A DNA stretch of 64,000 nt, from the NCBI GenBank assembly GCA_934675585.1, contig CAKUQY010000008.1:9505-73504 (forward strand). The letters are read 5' to 3'. This stretch comes from an uncultured Opitutales bacterium (GTDB lineage: Bacteria; Verrucomicrobiota; Verrucomicrobiia; Opitutales; UBA953). This document shows positions 23,307 to 32,512 of this stretch, in pieces. Under the pieces are notes generated by a model that was not told the origin of the DNA, ran no database searches, and saw only the letters and a program-made list of their open reading frames with translations. The first letter of the stretch is position 1, and every line of letters begins with the position of its first letter. The translations under genes and the position numbers were made by a program.

Positions 23307-25668
23307 TCGCGAGGTGGTTCCTGTGGGGACGCTTGATTTGGCGACGTTAATTAATCGCATTAAAAGCGATGAATGGCGGGAACGCGTTGAGAGTGTTCGT
23401 GCGTTTAAGCGTCAAGGCGACAAGGCGAGCGCTGATGTTGCCAAGCGTGATTTGCCTGCTGTTTCGTTGAGTTGTGAGTTAAAAACGCGTTCGGCGAAGG
23501 TGGTACTTGATGACAAATTGGTTGCTCATAGTGGGTATTTGCAAGTTGATTTGGACGGGTCGAGCAATCCCAGTTTGGTGAGTAGTGGTGTTGCTTTGCA
23601 ATTGTTGCAAGACGAGCATGTGCAGGCGATGTTTCGTTCGCCGAGTGGTGATGGCTACAAGTTGGTAGTTCGCGTTCCCGCGAACGCGGCTTTGCACAAG
23701 CGTAGTTTTGATGCGGTGGAGAAATATTTTGCGGAACGTGGTTTTGTTGTTGATAAAGCGACGAAAGATTTAAGTCGGTTGTGTTTTGTTAGCTGGGACG
23801 TGGACGCATTTTTGCGCGACGGGGACGCGGTGATGTTTCAGCCGTCGGCGGAAGTTGTTCATACGAAGACATTTTTTCCTCCTTCGAGCAATGAAGAGGC
23901 GGATGTTAAAGAAGCGTTAATGTTTATTCCGTCGCACCCTGATTATGATGACTGGATACGAATTTGTTCTGCGGTTTGGAATACGATTGGCGAGGTTGCG
24001 GGAACGGCTTTGTTAAAAAGTTGGTCTCCCGAAGATAAAGATGGAGAGTATGCACTAAAATATCCATTTCGCTTGAAAGAGGTTGGGATTGGCAGTTTAG
24101 TATATTTTGCCAAGCAATATGGTTATGACGCGGTTTTGGCGGCAAGGCGCGCGAAATTTGGGGCTCGGGTTTATTTTGGTGGTGTAGAAGTGCCTCGAAA
24201 GGTTGCGGAATGTCGCGTTGGCGAAATTGTGAGTGCCGACAAGGTAAATGTTTTTTCGCTTGAAGATGTTTCTGTGTTTGTTGAAGAGGGTCAAATGGGT
24301 ATGGCTCGGCTTTTTGCGCAAATTTGCAAAGACAAATGGAAGTATGACACGAAATTAGAGATGTGGCGCGAATATTGCGGCGGGGTGTGGGAGCGCGATG
24401 AAGCGGGAACGGTGCGTATTGAGTTTTCAGCGACAATGGTCAAGCAATTGGGTGATTTTGTTGATTTAATTAAGAAAGATATGGTCGCTAAACCTTGTCC
24501 CGAAGGTATGAATGACGCTCGTGATGGGTTAATGGGGCGTGTTGGTGGATTGATCAAGAAGTGCCGTGAATTAACATTTATTACAAAAGTTTTAAATCTC
24601 GCTGGGAGCATGATGGCTGTCGGCGCGGAGATGTTTGATTGCAAGCCGATGTTGTTGGCTTGCGGGAACGGTGTGATTGATTTGGAATTGAACGATTTTC
24701 GGGAACACCGTGCAAGTGATATGTTGACTAAAAAAATTCAAGCGAATTTTGACGTGGCTGCGAGCTGCCCGCATTTTGAAAAGTTTGTGAACAACATTTT
24801 TTGCGGGAACGAGGAACTTGTTGCTTATGTGCAGCGTCTTGTGGGCTATTGTTTGTCGGGCTCGTGCAATGAAAATTGTTTGTTTTTCTTTTATGGTCGC
24901 GGAGCGAATGGTAAGTCGATTTTACGCAGTGCGATTGAGATGTTGCTTGGCGTGTTGAAGACTGAAATTAGCATTTCTTCGTTGCTCACGAATGCGAGCG
25001 ATAGCAATGTGGATTATCAAAAATCCCGCCTGAAAGGTGCTCGCGTTGCGTTCACGGACGAGATTCCGTCGAGCAAGCGATTTAACGCTGGACAAATTAA
25101 GGCAATGACAGGCAGTGATACAATTCTTGCGCGAAACCCGTATGAGCGACCGTATTCGTTTACACCAACACATAAATTGATTTTGATTGGCAATGATCAG
25201 CCGATGGTGAGCGAGATGGACCACGGGACGTGGCGGCGGATTAATGTGGTGCCGTTTTTGCGGCAATTTAGCAAGGAGGAGCAGATTCCAGCGAGCCAAT
25301 TTGCCGAATGGTTTCATGAAGAAATGAGTGGTATTTTAAATTGGGCGCTTGTTGGGTGGATTGAGTATCAGAAGCAAGGTTTGAACCCACCTGACGATGT
25401 GAAGCTCGCAACGAGTGAATATCGCGACGAGAACGACCAGCTTGGGCAATTTGTGGCGGAGTGTTTGGTAGCAACAGAAGGAGACAAAATTAAAGTGCTT
25501 GACGTTTTTAAGAGTTATTCACTGTGGTGCGAAGACAATGGATTGCATGCTACGATTTTGACTAAAAACAAAATGACGGTCGAACTCAAAAATCGTGGAT
25601 TTAAATTGGCGCAGATGGGTAAAAATATTAGCTACATTTTGGACTATTCAAAATGCGAAATGGGTTAA
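23278..25668 (+). CDS. Phage primase-helicase (VirE/BT4734-like N-terminus, PriCT_2, D5-type SF3 helicase)
   Basis: The 796-residue replication protein. Residues about 40-200 resemble the BT4734/VirE-type primase-like domain (SGYLQVDLDG, FRSPSGDGYKLVVRVPA, KDLSRLCFVSWD). About 205-285 is a PriCT_2-like linker (ALMFIPSHPDYDDWIRICSA). About 400-700 is a D5/SF3-type helicase with Walker A GRGANGKS near residue 540, FTDEIPSSKRF as Walker B, and GNDQPMVSEMDHGTWRRINV as the sensor/arginine-finger region. It unwinds DNA and probably primes it at the origin. The array of TTTTAACC repeats directly downstream supports origin recognition nearby. Confidence 0.82.
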   Translation: MAVFSIFKNSREVVPVGTLDLATLINRIKSDEWRERVESVRAFKRQGDKASADVAKRDLPAVSLSCELKTRSAKVVLDDKLVAHSGYLQVDLDGSSNPSLVSSGVALQLLQDEHVQAMFRSPSGDGYKLVVRVPANAALHKRSFDAVEKYFAERGFVVDKATKDLSRLCFVSWDVDAFLRDGDAVMFQPSAEVVHTKTFFPPSSNEEADVKEALMFIPSHPDYDDWIRICSAVWNTIGEVAGTALLKSWSPEDKDGEYALKYPFRLKEVGIGSLVYFAKQYGYDAVLAARRAKFGARVYFGGVEVPRKVAECRVGEIVSADKVNVFSLEDVSVFVEEGQMGMARLFAQICKDKWKYDTKLEMWREYCGGVWERDEAGTVRIEFSATMVKQLGDFVDLIKKDMVAKPCPEGMNDARDGLMGRVGGLIKKCRELTFITKVLNLAGSMMAVGAEMFDCKPMLLACGNGVIDLELNDFREHRASDMLTKKIQANFDVAASCPHFEKFVNNIFCGNEELVAYVQRLVGYCLSGSCNENCLFFFYGRGANGKSILRSAIEMLLGVLKTEISISSLLTNASDSNVDYQKSRLKGARVAFTDEIPSSKRFNAGQIKAMTGSDTILARNPYERPYSFTPTHKLILIGNDQPMVSEMDHGTWRRINVVPFLRQFSKEEQIPASQFAEWFHEEMSGILNWALVGWIEYQKQGLNPPDDVKLATSEYRDENDQLGQFVAECLVATEGDKIKVLDVFKSYSLWCEDNGLHATILTKNKMTVELKNRGFKLAQMGKNISYILDYSKCEMG

Positions 25669-25975
25669 AAGGTTAAAAGGTTAAGTTATTTTCCCAAACT
25701 TTCTAAAATATACATTACCTCTATGAATATATACTTATTACCTTTTACTTTTAACCTTTTAACCTTTTTAGGCTGTAAAGCCGATAAATACTACAAAAAT
25801 GATGGGTTAAAAGTTGGGTTAAAAGTTGTTTTTGGCTCTTTTAACTTTTAACCTTTTAACCCAAAAACAATTAAAAATCTTTCAAAATAAAAAAATAAAA
25901 TCTATTTTAAAATAATTCTAACAAAAAAATCAGCCAACTTTTCACCTTTTAACCCTCAAAGATTAACTTTTAACC
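25663..25975. repeat. TTTTAACC/GGTTAAAA repeat array, candidate phage origin
   Basis: About 310 bp without a gene. They contain at least ten exact GGTTAAAA or TTTTAACC octamers in both orientations (clusters at 25665-25690, 25750-25775, 25803-25830, 25840-25862 and 25940-25975) within a very AT-rich stretch. The array follows the helicase gene, the usual place for iterons of a phage origin. It could instead be a transcription-termination or regulator-binding array. Confidence 0.5.
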
Positions 25976-25976
25976 T

Positions 25977-26174
25977 ATGAATGACTTCGAAAACGAACTC
26001 AAAACAAAAGAACTAAAATTGTTCGAAATGCTGACTAAAACTAATTGCCTTTTAGTTAACGACACAAAACAAAAAAACTGCTTGCTAAGATATCTTTCGG
26101 CTCATCATAAAGGTAATTATGCAATCAGAAAACAATATCCATACGGATGGAAATTCTACCTCCTAAAAAAATGA
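25977..26174 (+). CDS. Small phage protein, unknown function
   Basis: A 65-residue protein (NELKTKELKLFEMLTKTNCL, YAIRKQYPYGWKFYLLKK). Its stop overlaps the start of the terminase small subunit (ATGA at 26171-26174), so the two are translated together. It may be a winged-helix-like regulator of packaging genes. That is only a guess from size and place. Confidence 0.45.
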   Translation: MNDFENELKTKELKLFEMLTKTNCLLVNDTKQKNCLLRYLSAHHKGNYAIRKQYPYGWKFYLLKK

Positions 26175-26653
26175 ACGAAAACGGAAGATTCCCATTACAA
26201 AACCAAGCCGAAGAACAATTCTGCCAAGATATTGCATTCGGAATGAAACCCGCAGACGCTTATTGGAAATATTCACAAGCAATCAATAAAACACCAAGAA
26301 CAAAACCAACCAACGCAGATTTGGCAAATCGGGCTAACAAAAAGCGGAAACAACCTGTTGTGGCGTTGCGTTTGGCTTATTTAATAGACGAAAATAGGCG
26401 TGAAAGTGCGTTGGGCGGAATTACACATGCGAAATTAGTCTGTGGAATGGCGAAACGCCTGCGCGAACTCGAAAATGTTGATTTTAACACCTTGACAATG
26501 CGAGAAATCTCAGACCTCATGCGAGCTCAAACGGTCGCGACCGAATGCTTAATGCGTTTGACTGGCAACACCAAGCCGAAAGAGGAAGCGCCTGTGATTA
26601 AAGTTGAGCCCGTCTCGCCCCGACCTCTCCCTCCCAAGTCGTCGTCCATTTAA
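26171..26653 (+). CDS. Terminase small subunit
   Basis: A 160-residue protein with the terminase-small-subunit pattern: an N-terminal helix-turn-helix-like region (EEQFCQDIAFGMKPADAYWK), a NADLANRANKKRKQPVVALR segment and downstream helices for oligomerisation. It recognises the packaging site and hands DNA to the large subunit 150 nt downstream. The ATG at 26171 was chosen over an ATG at 26147 because it overlaps the previous stop by 4 nt. The tail is proline-rich (PVSPRPLPPKSSSI). Confidence 0.68.
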   Translation: MNENGRFPLQNQAEEQFCQDIAFGMKPADAYWKYSQAINKTPRTKPTNADLANRANKKRKQPVVALRLAYLIDENRRESALGGITHAKLVCGMAKRLRELENVDFNTLTMREISDLMRAQTVATECLMRLTGNTKPKEEAPVIKVEPVSPRPLPPKSSSI

Positions 26654-26655
26654 AA

Positions 26656-26695
26656 CACCCCCCCCCACACTTTTTTATTCGAGGGTGGGTGGGGG
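26656..26695. repeat. C-run/G-run hairpin between terminase genes
   Basis: A run of C (26658-26667) pairs with GGGTGGGTGGGGG (26683-26695) across an AT loop. It is the only such tract in the element and lies between small and large terminase genes, so it may mark the packaging start or a minus-strand terminator. A slightly AT-rich region with a TTATAG box follows and may hold a late promoter. Confidence 0.4.
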
Positions 26696-26803
26696 AAAAA
26701 TTGCGTTTCAAAAATTTTTTATTATAGTCAAATCTATCCACCGTTATAAAAACTGCCGTTTTGGCTTTTTCGCTTAAGATCTAACCACACAAAAATTACC
26801 GCT

Positions 26804-28273
26804 ATGGCTCGTCCTCTCAAAATACAACAACCTCAAGAACCCACAGAAATCCAACCGTCGTCGTCTTCGTCTCCGATTCGTTATAATGCTTGGCTTGACG
26901 ACATTATCAATGCGTCCAAGGGTAAATGGAAGCAGATTTTGTTAATTGGTGGCACTCGTAGTGGTAAGAGTTATCAATTGATTATTTTTATTTGTTTGTT
27001 ATGTTTGTTTCCGGAGCAATATTTGGGTGGTGAGAATTTAGAAGTTTATCGTTCCCGCAAGCGTTCTGGCTTAACGGTTTTTGTTGCTCGTCAGCAGCGT
27101 TCGGATGTTAAGGATATTTTGCTCAAAGACTTTATTGAAGTTTTGACGGCGATGAATCTTTGGCCAGAGAACAATAGTGAGAATACCTTTTTAAAGTTTA
27201 ACGCATCTGAGCTTAATTTAACTTTCAAAACGACCAAGAGCGTCATTCATTTTCGTGGTTCGGATAAAACGGGTGGCAAGAAAATGGGTATGGGTGTTGA
27301 CATTCTTTGGCTCAATGAGATTTCAGAGATTAACGAAGACTTTCACAACCAATTAAATCAGCGTAAAAAGATGTTTGCGCTTTACGATTGCAACCCCAAA
27401 ATGACCTCGAACCACTGGGGCAAGCGTGTTTTGTTGCGTGGTGAAGGTCGTGTTGTCTATGTCCATCGTTCGACGTTTTTGGACAATGGTTTTTTGACAG
27501 AAACTGAGCGCCAAAACGTTCTGTCTTACGATCCGTCCAATCCTGACAATGTTTTAAACGGCACGGCGAATGACTACATGTGGAAAGTTTATGGTTTGGG
27601 TCAATTTGCGATTCTTGAAGGCGCGGTCTTCCCCGAAGAGAGCCAAGAATTCCCCAATGGTTGGGCTAATTGCGATTCGTTCCCGCAGCAATGCAGTTGG
27701 GTATGGTGTTTGGACGTTGGTTTTCGCGATGAAATGGCATTTGGTCGCGTGGGTATTTATCGTGGAAATATTTACATTGATGTTTTAGTTTACGAAAGCA
27801 ATCTTGCTGTTGCTACGCCTGTGGACGCTCCTGCAAAAGATTCGTTGATTAAGCGTTTTGAATCATTGGGTGTTCGTCGCGGGGACACGATTGTCTATGA
27901 CGCGGCGGCTGCGTCGGCGGGAGACAGTTTGCTTGCCTGTGGCTACAACGCCGTTCCCGCGCGCAAGAATGGCGCCAAGCATTCAATCGTCCCGCAACTG
28001 CAAATGATGTTGCGCTACAAAATATTCGTGACGAAAACGAGCGAAAAAAATGCCTGGCAAAACGAAGCCCTCGAATACAAGTGGCGCAACAAAGACGGTG
28101 GCGACGACAACCCTGTTTCGCTGACAAAAAAAGACCACGCCATCGACATGTCCCGATACGGTGCTGTGTTTTTAATGAAAGAAAATGGAGACTACGCGCG
28201 CGGGCTCACTGGCGGACGTTCCCAGCGCACCATCATCGTCGCGCGCACCACCAACTATCGAGGATTTATTTAA
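26804..28273 (+). CDS. terL: Terminase large subunit (packaging ATPase-nuclease)
   Basis: A 489-residue DNA-packaging motor. Walker A is GGTRSGKS (residues 49-56). VDILWLNEISE is the Walker B region with the catalytic Glu, and DCNPK the coupling segment. In the C-terminal nuclease half, CLDVGFRDEMAFGRVGIYRG and IVYDAAAAS carry the expected acidic residues, and KKDHAIDMSRY is the last acidic motif. The order matches the Terminase_3/PBSX type. It is preceded by the small subunit and followed by the nuclease-helicase pair. The codon and motif style fits the rest of the late region. Confidence 0.9.
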   Translation: MARPLKIQQPQEPTEIQPSSSSSPIRYNAWLDDIINASKGKWKQILLIGGTRSGKSYQLIIFICLLCLFPEQYLGGENLEVYRSRKRSGLTVFVARQQRSDVKDILLKDFIEVLTAMNLWPENNSENTFLKFNASELNLTFKTTKSVIHFRGSDKTGGKKMGMGVDILWLNEISEINEDFHNQLNQRKKMFALYDCNPKMTSNHWGKRVLLRGEGRVVYVHRSTFLDNGFLTETERQNVLSYDPSNPDNVLNGTANDYMWKVYGLGQFAILEGAVFPEESQEFPNGWANCDSFPQQCSWVWCLDVGFRDEMAFGRVGIYRGNIYIDVLVYESNLAVATPVDAPAKDSLIKRFESLGVRRGDTIVYDAAAASAGDSLLACGYNAVPARKNGAKHSIVPQLQMMLRYKIFVTKTSEKNAWQNEALEYKWRNKDGGDDNPVSLTKKDHAIDMSRYGAVFLMKENGDYARGLTGGRSQRTIIVARTTNYRGFI

Positions 28274-28274
28274 A

Positions 28275-28607
28275 ATGAGAGAAAAATTATTTGAAAGTAA
28301 ACTTAAACGCTACCTTGAATCACAGGGAATTTATCGCCTTGGGACAGATATTTCGGTAATGCCGCGCGAGCCAATTGGCTACTACACCAAACGCCACGGG
28401 AACGTCTTTACGGGCTCAGGGCTCCCCGACATGCAAATCGTCGTCAACGGACATTGCATTGATGTCGAACTCAAAAATGAAAAAGGAAAGCCCTCGCCGA
28501 TTCAAGAATTTGTCATCGAGCAAATTAATCGTTCCCGCGGAACAGCACTTGTCGTTCGCCCTCAAAATTTTGATGAATTTAAACAACTAATTGGCAAATT
28601 TTTATGA
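28275..28607 (+). CDS. VRR-NUC domain nuclease
   Basis: A 110-residue protein that is wholly a VRR-NUC domain: GSGLPDMQIVVNGHCIDVEL followed by KNEKGKPSPIQEFVIEQINR and GTALVVRP, giving the PD-(D/E)xK-type D, E-x-K residues. The ATG at 28275 lies 1 nt after the terminase stop and is preferred over a longer in-frame start inside it. Its end overlaps the SNF2 helicase start by 4 nt, so the two act together. In phages such pairs are thought to process replication or packaging intermediates. Confidence 0.85.
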   Translation: MREKLFESKLKRYLESQGIYRLGTDISVMPREPIGYYTKRHGNVFTGSGLPDMQIVVNGHCIDVELKNEKGKPSPIQEFVIEQINRSRGTALVVRPQNFDEFKQLIGKFL

Positions 28608-29839
28608 AATTGTTTCTTCACCAACTCAAAGCCCTGCTCATCACGCGCGATTTTAATCGCTGCGCCTATTACATGGACATGGGGCTTGGTAAAACCTTCG
28701 TCGGTAGTGAAAAAATGGCAACATTTAAGTCAAAATACAACATCGTCGTTTGCCAAAAATCAAAAGTCGCTGACTGGGTGCAACACTTTAAACAGCACTA
28801 CCCGCAAATGCGCGTCATCGACTACACGCAAAAAGAAAAAACAATCGCCGAAGGAATAATTGTAGTCAATTATGACCTCGTTTGGCGACGAGCGGAATTC
28901 AAAAAGCTAAAAAACATCACACTCATGCTCGATGAATCATCGCTCATTCAAAATGAAACCGCAAAACGCTCAAAATTTATCATCAAACAACTCAATTGCG
29001 ACAATGTTATTCTACTCTCGGGAACGCCCACCTCAGGACGCTACGAACGTCTGTGGTCGCAATGTCAACTCCTCGGTTGGAACATTTCAAAACGCGATTT
29101 CTACGAAAGATACATCATTCTACGCGAAATTAAAATCAAAAATTCTCCGTTCCCAATAAAAATCGTCGTCGGCTACAAAAATGTCGAAGAATTAAAAGAA
29201 AAATTGCGTTCCTACGGTGCTTATTTTCTAAAAAGCGAAGAAGTCTTATCGCTACCAGAACAAAATTTTACAACAATCAACGTTCCCGTCAGCGCACACT
29301 ACAAAAAATTCAAAAAAGATAAATTGGTTGAAATCGACGGAACAACCCTCATCGGCGACACCACACTCGCGCGTATGCTCTACGAACGCGAACTATGCAG
29401 CATTTTTTCAAAAGAAAAACTCCAAGCATTCGCCGACCTTGTCGATTCAACCGAAGACCGATTAATCGTTTTTTACAATTTCAATGCAGAACTCGAAAAA
29501 CTCAAAGAAATCGCAAAATCGCGACCACAAAGCCAAATTAACGGCTCAACCAAAGACTTGTCCGCATACCAAAACCACAACAACTCAATCACTTTCGTGC
29601 AATACCAAGCAGGAGCAATGGGCGTAAACCTCCAAAAAGCAAACAAAATCATATACTACTCACTCCCACTATCTTGCGAACTATTCGAACAATCAAAAAA
29701 ACGAACACACCGAATCGGACAAACAAAACCATGCTTCTACTACATCTTACAATGCAAAGATTCAATCGAAGAAAAAATACTACAAACACTCAATACCCAA
29801 AAAGACTACACCAACAAATTATTTGAAGAAGAAAATTAA
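28604..29839 (+). CDS. SNF2-type DNA helicase/translocase
   Basis: A 411-residue SF2 enzyme. Motif I MDMGLGKTFVG, a motif II variant MLDESSLIQN, motif III LLSGTP, and C-terminal motifs YQAGAMGVNLQKANKIIYYS and QSKKRTHRIGQTKPC are all visible, giving a complete minimal SNF2 core. Overlap of start and stop (ATGA) with the VRR-NUC gene points to a functional pair. Such proteins occur in many phages next to the terminase and may remodel or clear DNA before packaging. Confidence 0.88.
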   Translation: MKLFLHQLKALLITRDFNRCAYYMDMGLGKTFVGSEKMATFKSKYNIVVCQKSKVADWVQHFKQHYPQMRVIDYTQKEKTIAEGIIVVNYDLVWRRAEFKKLKNITLMLDESSLIQNETAKRSKFIIKQLNCDNVILLSGTPTSGRYERLWSQCQLLGWNISKRDFYERYIILREIKIKNSPFPIKIVVGYKNVEELKEKLRSYGAYFLKSEEVLSLPEQNFTTINVPVSAHYKKFKKDKLVEIDGTTLIGDTTLARMLYERELCSIFSKEKLQAFADLVDSTEDRLIVFYNFNAELEKLKEIAKSRPQSQINGSTKDLSAYQNHNNSITFVQYQAGAMGVNLQKANKIIYYSLPLSCELFEQSKKRTHRIGQTKPCFYYILQCKDSIEEKILQTLNTQKDYTNKLFEEEN

Positions 29840-30094
29840 ATGTATATCTTAAATCTAAATTCCCAAAAATCACTCCTGCTCTGGTATCAAAAAGTCGGCA
29901 GAACAATCGAATGGATCTCACCATACCCCGAACGACAATTCGTCCGCGGAGAAGAATTCCTAATCAAATACAAAATCAACCCCGCCTTCAAAGCCGTCGT
30001 CATGTATGAACGCTACATGGGCAAAAAAGTTCACATCATTTTCGGCAACATCGAACCACTCACCGACATTTTAAAATATTTTAAAACAAAATAA
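29840..30094 (+). CDS. Small phage protein, unknown function
   Basis: An 84-residue basic, beta-rich protein (YILNLNSQKSLLLWYQKVGR, FKAVVMYERYMGKKVHIIFG). It starts directly after the helicase stop and so belongs to the same operon. No family recognised. Confidence 0.5.
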   Translation: MYILNLNSQKSLLLWYQKVGRTIEWISPYPERQFVRGEEFLIKYKINPAFKAVVMYERYMGKKVHIIFGNIEPLTDILKYFKTK

Positions 30095-30166
30095 AACGAT
30101 TTTGCGTTCCCCCGCGCGCGCGAAGCCACTAAAATTTAACCAAAAATTAACAAGGAGAATTAAAAA

Positions 30167-30523
30167 ATGGGCTTAGGATCAAAATTTAAAAAAGCCGTTG
30201 CAAAAGTCGGCAACGAAATTGGACGCACCGTTAATCGCGTCGGAAAAGAAATTGACCGCGGTTGGCACAAGTCTGGACTTTCAAATCTTTGGAATAATTG
30301 GATAAAACCAGGCGGACTTATCGGCAATCTCGCAGACAAAATTCTTCCAGACCCACCAGATGTAAATATCGCAGGAACGGACGCACTCGAAAGTGGCGCT
30401 AATATCAACCAAAGCGAAGTCTCAGAAGAAAACATCGCCGCACTCCGCAGAAAACTCGCCGCAAAAAAAACGATTGCATCAACATCCCACAAAACACTAT
30501 CAGGAAGCAATAAAAAAAGTTGA
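30167..30523 (+). CDS. Small virion-associated protein candidate
   Basis: A 118-residue basic protein with a strong AAGGAG ribosome site before the ATG. The start is amphipathic (GLGSKFKKAVAKVGNEIGRT), with a central GGLIGNLADKILPDPPDVN and a lysine-rich end. It lies just before the portal gene. Podovirus genes here often encode minor head or ejection components, but no family is recognised. Confidence 0.5.
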   Translation: MGLGSKFKKAVAKVGNEIGRTVNRVGKEIDRGWHKSGLSNLWNNWIKPGGLIGNLADKILPDPPDVNIAGTDALESGANINQSEVSEENIAALRRKLAAKKTIASTSHKTLSGSNKKS

Positions 30524-30652
30524 GAGCTTATAACTGAGAGTTTAAAGAAAATCCAAAAATATTTCGGTAAATTCGGTTAATTCGTGGACAAAACAAACTC
30601 TAAGCTATAAGCCATAAGCTCTAAACTCTTTTAACTTTTAAATTTCTTTAAA
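30524..30652. repeat. Modular inverted-repeat spacer
   Basis: The left arm (GAGAGCTTATAACTGAGAG) is complementary in part to the right arm (ATAAGCTCTAAACTC), flanking a TTAATTCGTGGA module. Similar spacers lie at 35488, 40733, 43923 and 44736. Confidence 0.6.
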
Positions 30653-32317
30653 GTGCTACCACAAGACGCAATCAAAATCGCCGATAAAATGCGAGCCGAC
30701 TTCGGCCCGCGACAATCAACAATCGACAAATGCCGACGCTACGGCTACCAAATGCGAGAAAATGGAGAGCCCGCGTGGGAAAACTCAAAACTCGACCCAC
30801 TCGAACCACTCCAAACATCGTTCCCAGCGTCTTGCGCTTGGCGACTTGCTCTTTACCTCCACGCTAACACCATTGGCGTGGGTTCTACTTTTTTTGAACT
30901 CAAACCGTTCTCAATCAAAAAAGATAAAACACCCTCGCAAATCACAATAGACGCACTCTCAAAGGCAAGCGACAAAGTCATGCGGCGATTGATGGATACT
31001 AATTTTTCTGCTGCCTGCGCGTCCGCATTCAACGATGTCGCAGTCGTCGGAACTGCTATCACTTATTGCGAATTTAACGAAAATAACAAATCGTTCCGCT
31101 TCAAAAATTTCCGAGTCGGCGACGGGACCTACTACGCACAAGACAGCAAAGGCAACCCCGATCAATTCTGCCGTTTCTACAAACTTTCAGCAAAACAAGC
31201 CATTCAAGAATTCGGCGATAATTGCCCAGAAATCATCAAAAAAGCAATCGGCAACATTCAAGAATCCTCACGAGAATTCTCATTCGTGTGGCTCGTTTAC
31301 CCACGACAAGTGTTCGGAGAAACAACCTGCGAAGGAAAATTCATCGACAAATCTAAAAAGAAATACGGCTCAATTGTAGTCGAACTCGAATCAAACACAA
31401 TCGTGCAAGAAGGCGGCTTTGATTCGTTCCCATTCGCTGTTCTCTGCTGGCAACAAAAAGACGGAAAACCATACGGCTGGTCGCCAATTGAAATGTCAAT
31501 GCCAGACATCATCTACATGTCCGAGCTCAAAGACCAAATCAAAGAGTCCGTCCTAAAACAAGTCACGCCACCACTCGCCGCACCTTCAACATTCCAAGGA
31601 ATCTCTCTCAAAGCAGGCGCAATCAATTACGTCGATTCAAATCAAGACCTCGCAAACAAAATCGTCCCTCTTCCCGTTCCCGAGAATATTTCACTCATGA
31701 GCGAGGCAATCGTCGATTGCCAACAAAATATCAAACTCAATTTAATGCTCGACGCATTCGAAGCACTCAACGCAGAAACAAAATACATGACGGCAACAGA
31801 AGTCAAAGGACGCACCTCACAAGCCGTTCGCGCAATCGCTCCAATCGTCATCTCTGTTCACAATAATTATTTCTCACCACTCATCAAAATGGCACTTGAT
31901 ACCATGGTGAAAAATAACGAAATCGAAATCCCAAACAAAACAGACCTCGACGGAATCGAAGTCAAATACGTTTCTGTCATCGATTCAATGCTACTACAAG
32001 GACAAGCCAACCAAATGCTCGAATTCGTTTCATCAATTATGAACGTCGTGCAAGCATGGGCAGGACTTGGAGATTACATCAATTGTTTCGTCGATGTCGG
32101 CGAAGTCATTCGACAATTCGCAGAAAAATATCACGTTCCCGCAGGAACCCTCTACTCAAAAGAAGAAGCACAAGCAAAACTCGACGCATTCAACCAAGCA
32201 CAAGCACAAGCACAACAAGCACAAATTAACGCAGCATACATCAAACCAATCGACCCACAAAAAGCACCACAAGAGGGCTCCGTCGCATCGCGAAACGGTA
32301 AAAACTTCTACTCATAA
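30653..32317 (+). CDS. Head-tail connector (portal) protein, podovirus type
   Basis: A 554-residue portal that forms the dodecameric channel for DNA. Long helices and a mixed middle match podovirus head-tail connectors: RYGYQMRENGEPAWENSKLD near the start, KLSAKQAIQEFGDNCPE, FPFAVLCWQQKDGKPYGWSP, and later ETKYMTATEVKGRTSQAVRA. The C-terminus is rich in Gln and Ala (QAQAQAQQAQINAAY). The GTG at 30653 is the first good start. It is followed 1 nt later by the Bbp19-like gene and then the scaffold, the normal podovirus order. Confidence 0.82.
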   Translation: MLPQDAIKIADKMRADFGPRQSTIDKCRRYGYQMRENGEPAWENSKLDPLEPLQTSFPASCAWRLALYLHANTIGVGSTFFELKPFSIKKDKTPSQITIDALSKASDKVMRRLMDTNFSAACASAFNDVAVVGTAITYCEFNENNKSFRFKNFRVGDGTYYAQDSKGNPDQFCRFYKLSAKQAIQEFGDNCPEIIKKAIGNIQESSREFSFVWLVYPRQVFGETTCEGKFIDKSKKKYGSIVVELESNTIVQEGGFDSFPFAVLCWQQKDGKPYGWSPIEMSMPDIIYMSELKDQIKESVLKQVTPPLAAPSTFQGISLKAGAINYVDSNQDLANKIVPLPVPENISLMSEAIVDCQQNIKLNLMLDAFEALNAETKYMTATEVKGRTSQAVRAIAPIVISVHNNYFSPLIKMALDTMVKNNEIEIPNKTDLDGIEVKYVSVIDSMLLQGQANQMLEFVSSIMNVVQAWAGLGDYINCFVDVGEVIRQFAEKYHVPAGTLYSKEEAQAKLDAFNQAQAQAQQAQINAAYIKPIDPQKAPQEGSVASRNGKNFYS

Positions 32318-32318
32318 A

Positions 32319-32507
32319 ATGAACGAAAAATTAAACGAAAAATTTAAAACAATTTACAAGTCAGACATCGGAAAAGAAGTCATCGACAATATCATTTACA
32401 CCATTTGCGGTTTCAACCAAATATCAAACCTCGCAAACGACCGAGAACTTCTCGCACACGAAGCAAAACGTGAAGTTGCTTGGATAATCCTTCAAAAAAT
32501 TAAATAA
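32319..32507 (+). CDS. Bbp19-like small virion protein
   Basis: A 62-residue protein whose pattern (DIGKEVIDNIIYTICGF then HEAKREVAWIILQKI) matches the short Bbp19-type protein found between portal and scaffold in Bordetella phage BPP-1 relatives. Its position here is the same. The ATG at 32319 follows the portal stop by 1 nt. The function of the family is not known. Confidence 0.55.
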   Translation: MNEKLNEKFKTIYKSDIGKEVIDNIIYTICGFNQISNLANDRELLAHEAKREVAWIILQKIK

Positions 32508-32512
32508 AAATT

